64,000 nt of DNA. Source: Macrotrachela quadricornifera (lineage: Eukaryota; Rotifera; Eurotatoria; Philodinida; Philodinidae). Numbering within the stretch: position 1 is the first letter of the stretch; every line of letters starts with the position of its first letter. Both the position numbers and the translations under genes were made by a program. Positions 1-10,453 of the stretch are shown in pieces. The DNA is taken from contig JAJEKB010021741.1 in NCBI GenBank assembly GCA_022393335.1, positions 1,153,274 through 1,217,273 on the forward strand. The letters are read 5' to 3'. Under the pieces are notes generated by a model. That model searched no databases. It was given only the letters and a program-made list of their open reading frames with translations, and was not told where the DNA came from.

Positions 1-87
1 TGCGACGAATTGTCCGGCGACGAATTGTCCTGCAACGAATTGTCCATGCGACGAATTGTCCGCAACGAATTGTCTGGTCACCTTATC
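1..87. repeat. 15-bp minisatellite at the window edge
   Basis: About five imperfect copies of a roughly 15-base unit built on the core CGACGAATTGTCC run head to tail from the first base, with G/A variation in the first bases of the unit. The array is cut by the window start, so its full length is unknown. It lies about 240 bases beyond the 3' end of the first LRR gene. Confidence 0.75.
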
Positions 88-326
88 CGTATCATATGCT
101 GGAGATCTTCCAAGATATGTGATACATCATCATCTCATATTAACATTTTCCTGACGATATTGAGTTAGACACCTTACAGTGTCCATATTTATTGTGTATC
201 AAAGTAGGAAAATTAAATTTTTCATAAAAAATCAAAGCAGTTATAATAAATGCTAGCTTATTGTATTGAAAACTAGAAAAAAAACGGTTCAGTTCGGAAT
301 CATTTTATTAATATTTTCTTAATATA

Positions 327-2429
327 TTAGTCGAAAGGTCGACCGTATGATCGATTATTTCGATTGTTATAGAGTTCCAATGTAGTGAGAGTCTATGTCA
401 AATAGTGCAGAAGTGACAAAATGAAAAAGTTAAAAATGAGAATAAATAATCTTACTGTATTTTGTTTTTGAACGTTCTTAAGATATTCTACTACCTTCTC
501 ACCGATATCATTTTTTGAAAGATATAAGCTGGTTAGTGTCTAAATTCAATAGTAAGAGTATGATACGATGAGAAGTTTAAAGATCGGATAGAGGTAATAT
601 TACTTTATTTTGTTGTAGAGCATTAGCAAGAGATTCTGCTCCCTGATCACCAATGCTGTTACTTGTCAGATCTAACTTGGTCAGTGTCTAAATTGAATGG
701 TAAGAGTGTGATAAAATGACAACGCTGAAGATTAGGTAGGGATAATATAACTTTATTTTGTATTAAAGTATTAGAAAGATATTGTGCTCCTTGATCATCA
801 ATCGAATTATACATTAGGTTCAGCATGGTAAGTGTCTAAATAGTAGAATGAATAAATAATAGGAAGAGAAGACAACATTACTTCATTCTGTTGTAGAGCG
901 GTAGCAATATATCCTGTTCCTTCTGAACCAATTCCATTACTATTGAGACTGAATGTGACAAGTGTCTGTGTGAAATAGTGAGTAACTGGTATAATGAAAA
1001 GGTCAAGGGGATAAAATGTTACTTTGTTTTGTTTTATAGCTTCAGCAAGATGTGTAGCTCCGTCTGAGCCAATTTCATTATTACTGAGATTGAATGTGAC
1101 GAGTACCTGTGCGAAATAGTAAGAAACTGGTCTAATGAAGAGCACTAGAGGATAGAGTGTTACTTTGTTTTGTTTTAAAGCCTCGGCAAGATGTGCGGCT
1201 CCTTCTGAACCAATTCGATTCCTTTCGAGACCCAATGTGGTAAGTATCTATGCGAAGTAGTTACTAATTCGTAAAGTGAAGAGAACTGAATAATAGTGTT
1301 ACTTTGTTTTGTCGTAAGGCATTGGCAAGATATTTTGCTCCTTCAGGACCGATTCCATTATCCATAAGATCTAATGTAGTCAATGTCTGTATGAAATAAT
1401 CAATGAATGATAGGAAGAGAAGGTTGAAAATAAAGGAATATTGTTACTTTATTTTGTTCCAGAGCATTAGCAAAATGTTTTGCTCCTTGATCGCCTATTG
1501 AACCACCGAAGAATACTAATGTAATGAGTCCCTATGTAAAATAGTAAATAAATGATTGAGTGATAGAATGAGACACCTGAGGAAGGAGAATGAAAGGAAT
1601 AATATTACTTTGTTTTGTTTTAGGCCATTGGCAAAACATTCTACTTTTTGATTACCAATATCGTTGCTGTAACAGTAAATCTCCAGTGTGGTGAGTGTCT
1701 GTATTGAATAGTGAATGAATAAAAGGATAAAAGGTTTACGGAGACAGGAGAGATAATCTTACTTCATTTTGTTGTAGAACATTACCCAGATGTTGTAGTC
1801 CTTGATCACCGAATGAATCCGAACTGAGGTTTAATTTAGTGAGCGTCTTTATGAAATATTTAATAATTAATGGAATGAGAAAAATGAATGCAAGATATTA
1901 TATTACTTTGTTCTGTCGTAGAGCATTGGCAAGATGCTCCATTCCTTGATCACCGATACTGTTACTGCAAAGATTCAGTGTTGTGAGTGTCTTTATAAAA
2001 TAGAAAACAAACGATAAGATGAGAATATTATGCAGGAGTATAGACAATCTTACGTTGTTTTGTAACAGTGCATTGGCAAGATGTTCTGCACCTTGACTGC
2101 CGATTCTATTACTTCGAAGATCCAGTTCGACGAGTGTCTGTATGAATTATTTAACGAATAGTAGGATGAGAGAGTTGGAAAAATGAAATAATCCTTACTT
2201 GATTTTGCTCTAGAACACTAGCAAGATATTTTGCTCCTTCATCACCAATGTAATTACAGTAGAAATTTGCGCTCGTGATTGTCTGTATGAAGTAGTGAGG
2301 AAGTGATAGAATAGCAAGATAGAAGAATGGAAAAAAAAATGTTACTTTGTTTTGTTTTAGAGCGTTTGCAATAGGTTCTAATTTTTCGTCTGTGATGTCT
2401 CTCATTGCATAGTATATGTTGGTCTGTCC
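327..2429 (-). CDS. Leucine-rich-repeat (ribonuclease-inhibitor type) protein, copy 1
   Basis: Fifteen exons on the minus strand: 2346-2429, 2199-2282, 2054-2137, 1907-1990, 1763-1846, 1609-1698, 1448-1531, 1303-1386, 1164-1247, 1023-1106, 882-965, 752-835, 604-687, 456-539, and terminal 327-392 ending in TAA. All internal exons are phase 0 and 84 nt (one is 90). Each encodes one 28-residue LRR of the form LxxLDLSxNxIGxEGAxxLA followed by EALKQNK. Introns are 46-77 nt with GTAA donors and CAG/TAG acceptors. The first ATG lies in exon 1 (2403-2405) and gives about 407 residues, but the frame stays open to an acceptor-like CT at 2430-2431, so a further 5' exon is possible. NLRC3-like proteins have this LRR type, but no NACHT domain is visible. 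A role in binding partner proteins is inferred from the fold only. Confidence 0.8.
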
Positions 2430-5178
2430 CTATATGAAATATTATGAAGTTGAAATCAATAAAGATTATTGATAAAATATATTAACTGAAGAATTATTCT
2501 AAAAATTATTTTAGTAGACAATGATATGGTAGAGATCATATACTATTGTTTTATGTATTATGTTGAGAAAAAAAGAGAATATTCCATCAAATACAAAGTG
2601 TCTCATAAATAACGCCCTGATAAGAAATTTGAATATCTCCATTGCGACTCGAGCAAGGAAGCTGATTTTTTTATCAATGACACAGGCATTCTCGTAGTTT
2701 ATATCCATAAAGACATGTCTAGAGAGACTTTTTGTCAAGTATCACTAATGACGTCAACAAAAAAATTTTACTTTTTCACACATAAGAAAGAGAAGAATAT
2801 ATTTAACAAAGAATCTCTCTAGACATGTCAGAGACGTCCAAGCCACGGCTGTAGCAGTGCGATGAATATCCCTGAGACATTTCTTTATTAATATAAAATA
2901 TGAGAATATCTCCATCATTGATAAAAAAATTAGCTCATATTCCCGAACCGTAGTGAATATATTCAATTTTATTTTGGGTAAAGTGACTTTTGTCTATCTA
3001 TGAAAAACTTTATTTTTTCTGTTGCTGAGTTCTATAATGATACTTAACAAAAAGTCTTTCTAGGCATGTCTTTATACATATAAACTACGAGCATGCCTGT
3101 ATCATTGATAAAAAACTCAGCTCCTTTGCTCGAGCCGCAATGAAGATATTCAAATTTCTTATCAGAGTGTTACTTATAGGACACCTTGTATATATTTTGT
3201 TGAATTGAATGCAAAATATGAAGAATACTCTTTTAAAACAAGTGTGATGGTCTATAAATTAGCGAAGAAGTGATACAGATTTGTGGAGTGAATGATGGAG
3301 TTTTATATTAATTTAGATCAAGGAAGAAACGAAAATTGTCGATAACTTCAGTGAATTATCTTTCCAATATTTTCGAATTTTTATTATTCTTTTCTGCATA
3401 TGTTTATACAAAATAGTTGAATATATAGTATAATAGTGTAAGTTATTTTACCTTATCTATCATATGAAAATACTCCTTATATATTATTATTATTACTATA
3501 AAGATGTATCTATTAAAGAAAAACTAGAAATTGTATCGTTAACTTCAATAATTCATTGATATTTTCAGTTATCAATATTTACTTATCTATTTTTGAAAAA
3601 TATTGTATCGTAAATGAAAATAAATAATTGAATAATGAAAAAGAATTATGACACAAAACTTATAAAGGAAAATCATTCGTCATTTAAATTTTATGTTTAC
3701 ATATATTCTATGTACGAAAAATGTATTATAAGAATCCTTAGAATTCTATGAAATTTGAAATGAAAAATAACTTTTATTTTCTGTCGAATTCGTACCATTT
3801 TAGTACACATCTAATAGTTAATAAACTTATTTGTTTTTTATTTTTATTTATGATGAAATGTTCTCAAAATAAAAATATCTTTATCTAGTGTTTTATATTT
3901 ATTTAGAAAAAAATTAAACTAAAAAGTAAATCTTAAAAATACAAAAATAGTATTATGAAAATGTGTAAGCTTTTCTTTGGATTATCCTACACATATTATG
4001 GAATAAAATAATGTTTTGAAGATTATAAACATGAGATATTGAGATAAAAGGTATGTTTAATTGGTTTCTATCGTAGACGTATATATATATTGAATAAATG
4101 AGTTTTATTAACTAATGTAAGAAGTGTTAATGTTGCTGTCGAATAATGACTTATTTGAATATCTACTAGGAATTAAAATGAATATTTCTTCTAGTCTAAT
4201 TAGCATTGAAAGTTTATTTAGATTGGAGAAAATGCATGATGAGAGTTCTATGAAGGATGATTCTTTTTCTTGTCTATTTTGTTGTTAGATATTATCTTAA
4301 ATTATCTATCTTTTATGACATATATATTATACTTACAGATGGAATAATCTCTTCCGACATTGATGAAAATGTTTCGAGATAGATTTCTTTCCTTGAATAA
4401 TATGTTTGTTTAATGGATTGTATAGTTCTATATCTTTGCTTTTTATACTTAAAGGTATGAATAATATCCTATGAAAAGATTTTCAAGGTTGAATGATTAG
4501 TTTTGTATATAATAAATGCAGAATAGATGATTTGGATGATAAAATATAAACATATTATAAAAATATCTTTGATTTACCTTTTAGTTTGGTCGATTTTATT
4601 GATCACATGGTTGCATATAATATAGATGAATATAATAAATCAGTTTTTTTTTCGTTTTTTTCGAATATACACAGATCAAATCAGAACGGATGATTAGTTT
4701 GTAATATGAAATTTTTATTTTATTTTCTATGAAACGATAATTTATCATTTAATAACAAATAAAATAAAAAGATGTCTTTTAAAAATAATGTATATTCCTG
4801 TACAAAAACAATTCAAATATTTCTTGTTATGTTGAATGTTGAATATTTTTTAAAAGAGTATGAATTTTCTATTGTTGTTTTTTGTTTGTTATTTATTTAA
4901 TTGGAATATTTAATATTCTTTTTCTTTCTTTAAAATAAAAAAATTGTTAACAAAGAAACATTATTTTATATGAAAAGACGAACTTATACAGTTTTACTAA
5001 TAATTATTTTTTTAATGAAACTATTAAATATTGTTGAAATAAAATTAATTTACATCAAATTCGTATTTATTGTTTAGTTTTAACATCAACAAAATTTTTC
5101 GATAGTTAAACATGTACAGTTTTATAAAACATGAAGTTCAAAATTTGATAAATTATTGAAATATTATCAAATTTCTCA
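2430..5178. other. 5' flank of LRR copy 1, AT-rich, no gene seen
   Basis: This stretch lies upstream of the minus-strand LRR gene. Outside the foldback at about 2585-3205 it is AT-rich and without a supportable reading frame. From about 3340 to 5040 it aligns by eye, with many differences, to the flanks of LRR copies 2 (about 13320-14720) and 3 (about 34380-35760 and 36540-36960). It is therefore old duplicated flank rather than unique sequence. No promoter motif could be assigned. Confidence 0.6.
2585..3205. mobile_element. Foldback (inverted-repeat) element next to LRR copy 1
   Basis: The arm at about 2585-2745 is the reverse complement, with scattered mismatches, of the arm at about 3045-3200. 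Shared cores include CTGATAAGAAATTTGAATAT and AGTTTATATCCATAAAGACA (one or two mismatches in the right arm). The centre (2760-3000) holds further partial copies of the arm end. LRR copies 2 and 3 carry only one arm-like sequence at about 13130-13310 and 34190-34360. There is no transposase frame, so this looks like a non-autonomous element. Confidence 0.65.
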
Positions 5179-5580
5179 ACAGATTTCTCAATAGCGTCTA
5201 TTAATTATTTAAAATTAACTATAGGATTTAAATATGTATGTGAAAATGAATTAAATAATTCTAATTGGTTTTTTAAAACAGATGATGATATTATAGATAA
5301 TTTAGAAAAATTTTTAAAACAACAAAATTCTTTATTATTTGTAAAATTTGGATAGGGATTTTCGAAACGGTATGTTTATTTAAAATTATTATAAATGAGA
5401 AAAAGTTTTTATTTTTCAAAGATTATCAATCAGATGGAGGTGAATGTTTTAAGGAAAGCATTAATTCGTCGATTAGATCAAGAAATTTCTGAAAATAATT
5501 CAAATTATCAAACAAATATTCATAAAAGTGAAGATATGCTTATTAAAGATGTTTATCAAAGAAAATCTAACTGATTATTT
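5179..5580 (+). pseudogene. Decayed beta-1,3-galactosyltransferase-like (GT31) fragment
   Basis: Frame 5179-5354 reads as a family 31 glycosyltransferase segment. It has NYLKLTIGFKYVCEN, then WFFKTDDDI with the acidic DDD metal/UDP-sugar motif typical of the family, then a TAG stop at 5352-5354. Further pieces continue in other frames, among them SEDMLIKDVY near 5520-5560, which resembles the family's conserved EDV segment. The N-terminal membrane anchor and the middle of the domain are missing. This is a dead fragment on the opposite strand from the LRR gene. The region 5357-5450 is shared with about 36850-36960. Confidence 0.55.
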
Positions 5581-6587
5581 AAACTGTCAACACTTTCATC
5601 CTCTATCTTATCAAGATTATTTTTTATGGAAATATTTCTCACAAGATCCTTTTATTAAAATAATATTTTTCTAAAATTTCTTATAAATATTATTTCATTT
5701 ATTTTGTTTTTAGAAAAGAATTTATTGTTATAGTGATACATCTGTTTCATATGATGTATTTTATTGATGCTATGCTTTATAGTGTTAAGTAGCAACATTA
5801 TATATGCACCACCTCTTTCTCTTTCTCTATATTATTGTTGTTACATCACTATATACACAAGTCGACATTCTTGGCTCTGTTCTTGCCAGATTCTTGTTTT
5901 TCAGAAAAAAACTGTCAAGATTCTTTTTGATTTTGATCTTCGATTAAGAGTCTTTCTAACGATAGACAGAACCATATAAAGATCCTTTCCAGAACTACAA
6001 GGCCGACGTCCATTCTTTTTTTGTTATATATATATATATTTCACACTCAGTCGTCGTTTATTTGTACAACGAATGTTAAACCGTTAACATGATAAAATGT
6101 ATGAAAACTATTGCAATGTACGATGTCGGTATGTTATAATTTGAAATAAAGTATATTAATAGGTTATGATAAAACTATATTACAGCTTATTTAGTTTCTT
6201 ATAGCAGTTCGAATGAAAATGTGGTCATGAATTTTCTTCATCATAAGCTATTCAAAATGAATGTTTTTTTTACAACACATTTTTAACATTTACTCTTTAA
6301 TGAAGATTGTTATCCTAATATAGTTGAGCTTATTTTCTTCTATTTTTATAGCGTTGCTTCATCGATGTTTCTTTTTCTTTATTTGTTTGAACTGTGGAAA
6401 CTAAATGTGATATTACATCCAGTAAAAAATTTTATTAATTTAATCTGAATTATTTTGCAACAAAATAAGAATTAAAACTCGATGTTGTTGTGAACCCATA
6501 AAGTGCAAATAGAATTGATAATGAATGTCTGTATATACTAGAAAGATGGTATTTATAGAGCATAAAAACTGGAACATCAGAAAGAGT
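5581..6587. other. Intergenic, nothing recognised
   Basis: AT-rich DNA with a short TA microsatellite near 6029-6042 and only short chance reading frames. The segmental duplication begins at about 6588. Confidence 0.5.
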
Positions 6588-6654
6588 TATACTCTTTTCA
6601 CGTATACTATATATCCATGTCTAGATTATAATAAAAACATAAAAAGTCATTAGG

Positions 6655-7590
6655 GTCGATCGTAACAATCATCAATCGAATATTTATAACTACATTTACG
6701 ATAAGCATTTTCAACTTATTGTGCTGATAAAGAAAAGAATGTTTGAGATAATAGAGTAGGTATATCGACCAAAATTAACGGATATTTACTTCGAAGACTT
6801 TCTCTAAAAGAATGCCATAAAGTATTATCTAATGGTAATAAATATTTGACACTCGTTGTTGGCATGTAAAGTACTTTCTTGACGCAATAACATTTGCCAG
6901 CATGTAATGCTTTCATCATATTGACTAAATTAAGTATAAGTTCTTAATATTCTTAATGGATTGATGGATGGTGTTAATGTATCAGTTATCCACTGATTGA
7001 TCATTTTTTATCTAAAACCTTTAACCCCAAGACTAGCACGATGTTCAAGAGTAAATGTCCCGCATGCAATTGGCCGTGAACCATTAATAGCATCAATAAA
7101 AACAAACCTTTTAGGATATGATTTTCAGAATTGGCTAATTGTGGTCCAATAATCATCATTATCTAGAACATAAAAATGATACATTGATAAGATAATGAAC
7201 TGATTGTTATTCGTATATATGCGAACCGTCGCGAGATGTCATCTGACGAGTTTTTCTCCATTTTAAACCGCTTTCTTTACCATATCTTCGAATAGTGCGT
7301 ATTGGTACTTTTCTATTTAATTGAGATTCAATGTGTTTGGATTATCTTGTAATTAACTCCTACACATTAACAATTCATAGATTTAACAAATTCTAAAATG
7401 TATTGTTTAACTTCTCGTGTTGTCATTATACATGGTCGATGACCTTTTGATTTCGAACTTAATGAACTAAGAGTTCTATCCTGTCATTTGTTCCAGTTCA
7501 TGATCAACTTATAACCACCTTTAACTTTATATTGTCTAGCTAATGATTTGGGATGTGTATCTACAATATTTTTGAGTCGTCATTAATTCA
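6655..7590 (-). pseudogene. Dead Tc1/mariner (IS630-type) DDE transposase, block II
   Basis: The minus strand carries a transposase in pieces. At about 7590-7230 is a helix-turn-helix region (ARQYKVKGGYKL, then TTREVKQYILEFVKSMN, then VPIRTIRRYGKESGLKWRKT after frame changes). At about 7200-7020 is a core piece including FVFIDAINGSRPIACGTF. At 6919-6716 is the C-terminal piece with CVKKVLYMPTTSVKY and LLPLDNTLWHSF, comparable to the SPxLNPIE-type end of the DDE domain. Stops and frameshifts interrupt every part, so it cannot make an enzyme. The same relic is repeated at 27186-28150. No terminal repeats could be delimited. Confidence 0.65.
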
Positions 7591-7599
7591 TATATACGT

Positions 7600-10453
7600 A
7601 GTAAAGAGTAAAAGCAAATTTCAAATTTGACTGAATTTCAGTTTTGCCTATAACATATACATGTTCAGCACATGGATGTGAACATATGAACGAAGAAGGA
7701 AAAGAAAAAGACTAAACAGAAGGCGTAGTCATTAATAGCATGTGCACGTGCGACAGATACAATATGCCATAAAAAAGTAGGGAGGAAAGCAATTGGTCCC
7801 CCATAGTAGTTTATTTTATAATTATTTTTGCATGTATAAATGCCAAAATCTTGAATTTCTTTCAAAAGATACGTTAGTTGTGATATCCAAAATAGGTAAC
7901 AAAAAGTCCTATCAACTTAATTTGATAAATTTTAGGAAACTGGAAGAAAGAATATGCAAAAGATTTCTTCTTTTAATAATACTGGAATTAACAAGGACAT
8001 TTGAAATAATATCTATGTTTGTGTTTGCTTTCACATAGAAAAGTAATAAAAATATGATGAATTTTAAAGACTTTCCATTAAATTCTCCACAATATTCAGA
8101 GAAAAAAAATTTCTTGGTTTATTGTAATCGAATTAAAGAGATAATTTTCTATGATAGCAGTAAACTGAACGCTCTGTAAATGACATAATAATTATCAAAA
8201 TTAAGCTTTATGTAAGAAAACTCATTGCTGACAGGGTATCTCGAGGTAATAAAAAGCTTTTGAACTCGGACTATTTGTATCCTCTAGATTCTAGTAAGTA
8301 GTGAAATATCCTCAGCTGATTCATTCTCTTATTGCTTTGGGAAAGAGTTATGGTCAATTTATTGGTTTCTTTTACCTATAGCAGTATGTGATTAGGGATA
8401 ATAAATGAGTGACTTTGGATCTGAAATTTTGTTCATAAAGACGTCTTATGAACACTCGAATATTTTGAAATTTTCACATAAAACAAATATATTCTTCTTC
8501 AGATAAAGAATTTTCAAAAAAAATGCCTCTTTCTCGCAGGAAATTAAGATTTATTTAAAAGTACAGTCGTTTTTTGAAAATTCATTATCTGAAGAAAGAA
8601 GCACCCATTTTATGTGAAAAAGACATAGGCAGGAATGACCATTTTTTGTCCCAATTTTTTTAACTTTTAACGCTCTAAAAAATATCGGGGAGCTATTAGA
8701 AGTGTTTTATACCACATAGTCTTGCATCATTTCCAAATTAAGATCTCCTTTGACGACTCTCCCCCTGAGGTCTCCCTTAGGAATCGAAAAAAATTTTGTT
8801 TTTAAATATCTTCAAAAGCATATCATTGATATGCAATTTTGCGCGCTGATCACGAATATCGTATTTATATTTCGATTAAGTTCAATTTTGTAACTGAAAA
8901 ATACATTCTACTGCTAAATGGACTATAATGCCATCGTCATATATATTTCATATATTAAATCATTTATACATGGGTTTATGACTTATCCTTAATATTGAGC
9001 ATTTGAATTATAAGTATATACTCTATGAATTGGTCTGTGACAACTTAAATTTTTTTTGTGAAAAAATCCAACAAATATATGAAAAATGAATCTATTATGC
9101 GGGTTTTAAAAGTAGTTTTCGTTCTTAATGTCAGATGGATACAGATATTAGGTAGTATGTTTCACAAGTAGTGGTATCTCATATATTTCTTTTTTACTTT
9201 CAAGGGTAAGAGTGGATGTGAATCAGTATATTCATAAAATCCAACAGTATAATAAGAATTCTATACACTACTTGAACTAGATGTGAAAAACTAACTGAGC
9301 ATGATGGGCGATGTCAGTTTACCCTATTTGTAAGAAAGAGAAAAAAAAATTCGAAACTTATTTATCGTTTTTCTCAAAACATAGTTTATTATTGATAGTA
9401 AAGTCGAAATAACTCTTGCTGAGTGGAAGATATTTCTAAAATTTCTTTTTTATTTTAAAGGTTCAAATAAGAGTAAACTTTTGTCCGAACAGATTTTCTA
9501 TAATTGACTTCTAGTCTGAGAAAAGCGAAATTTATTGTCACTGGATCACCCGTTTTTGTGGTGATTTACACATCCTGTCGACTAAAATGTTCATAAAAAA
9601 AAGAAATGAAGAAGAATTTTAAAATTCTATTCCGACAAAATTTGGGCACAGACGTAGTAAACCAACTATAAGTTGGATAAAATATGGCATATTGGACTGA
9701 AGTTTTTACCAGAAGAGTTTTTCATCAGGTTCTTTCATCACAGAAAATTTCAGCTCGAAAAGACTGTTTTAAGTGAATAATCCATTGTAAAGGAGGGAGG
9801 AACCTTAAATTCATTTTTCCCCGTATCTATTGATTCCAAATATGATATTGATTTCAAATGAAAGTTAGATTATTGTGATCGAACATTGTCACATATTAAT
9901 CAAAAATGACATAAATTGAACTTCAATACTAGTGGTGAGAACAAAACCGCTTTATCAGACATCGAGTTTCAGTTTGAAAATAATCTCATTAGAAAAATAA
10001 TATTGAACTATTCATGAAGTAAAAAAATTAAATTTTTCTGATAATTGATTGGTAAAATAACACGCGGAGTATCCTATGGTTAAGCAAGCTATTAGATAAT
10101 GGTTCATTTATCTCCATTCTATTTCTTCTTCGATTTCAGTTAGATTTTTCCTTTCATTCTTTACTTGATATTGTCCATTTATTCTCCTCTCTTCTTTCTT
10201 TTCTGTCTATTACATGTACTTTGGTTTTTCCATTCCGATCTATCATATATGTTGGTTTCTTCCTTTCTCTCTCTCTACATTCTCCTGACGATATTGAATT
10301 AGTCACTTCACAATGCCCATATTTATTGTATATCAAAGTAAAAATGTTAAATTTTTCATAAAAAATTAAAGCAGTTATAATAAATGATAGGTTATTGAAT
10401 TGAAAATTAGAAAAAATAATGTTCAGTTCGGAATTATTTGTTTAATATTTTGT
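7600..10453. other. Duplicated non-coding stretch between transposase relic and LRR copy 2
   Basis: This is shared with 28150-31789. Small open frames such as one ending at 8038 are present in both copies, but the differences between copies fall on amino-acid-changing positions, so they do not look coding. The only structured part found is the hairpin at 8471-8620. Confidence 0.55.
8471..8620. repeat. Hairpin / MITE-like inverted repeat, block II
   Basis: TTTTCACATAAAA at the left end matches TTTTATGTGAAAA at the right end as an inverted repeat. A second pair, TTCTTCAGATAA against TTATCTGAAGAA, and the adjoining GAATTTTCAAAA extend the arms to about 50 bases around a loop of about 50 bases. 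The partner block carries the same hairpin at about 29092-29240. No clear target-site duplication was found. Confidence 0.65.

Noticed and set aside
2511..2738. Small minus-strand open frame conserved beside all three LRR genes (also 13126-13323 and 34174-34407)
   Set aside because: In copy 1 the same sequence occurs again as an inverted arm at 3045-3200, so the conservation comes from a repeat element, not from a coding exon.
7793..8038. Conserved small plus-strand protein (also 28447-28653)
   Set aside because: It is conserved only because the segment is duplicated; the differences between the copies mostly change amino acids, as expected for non-coding sequence.
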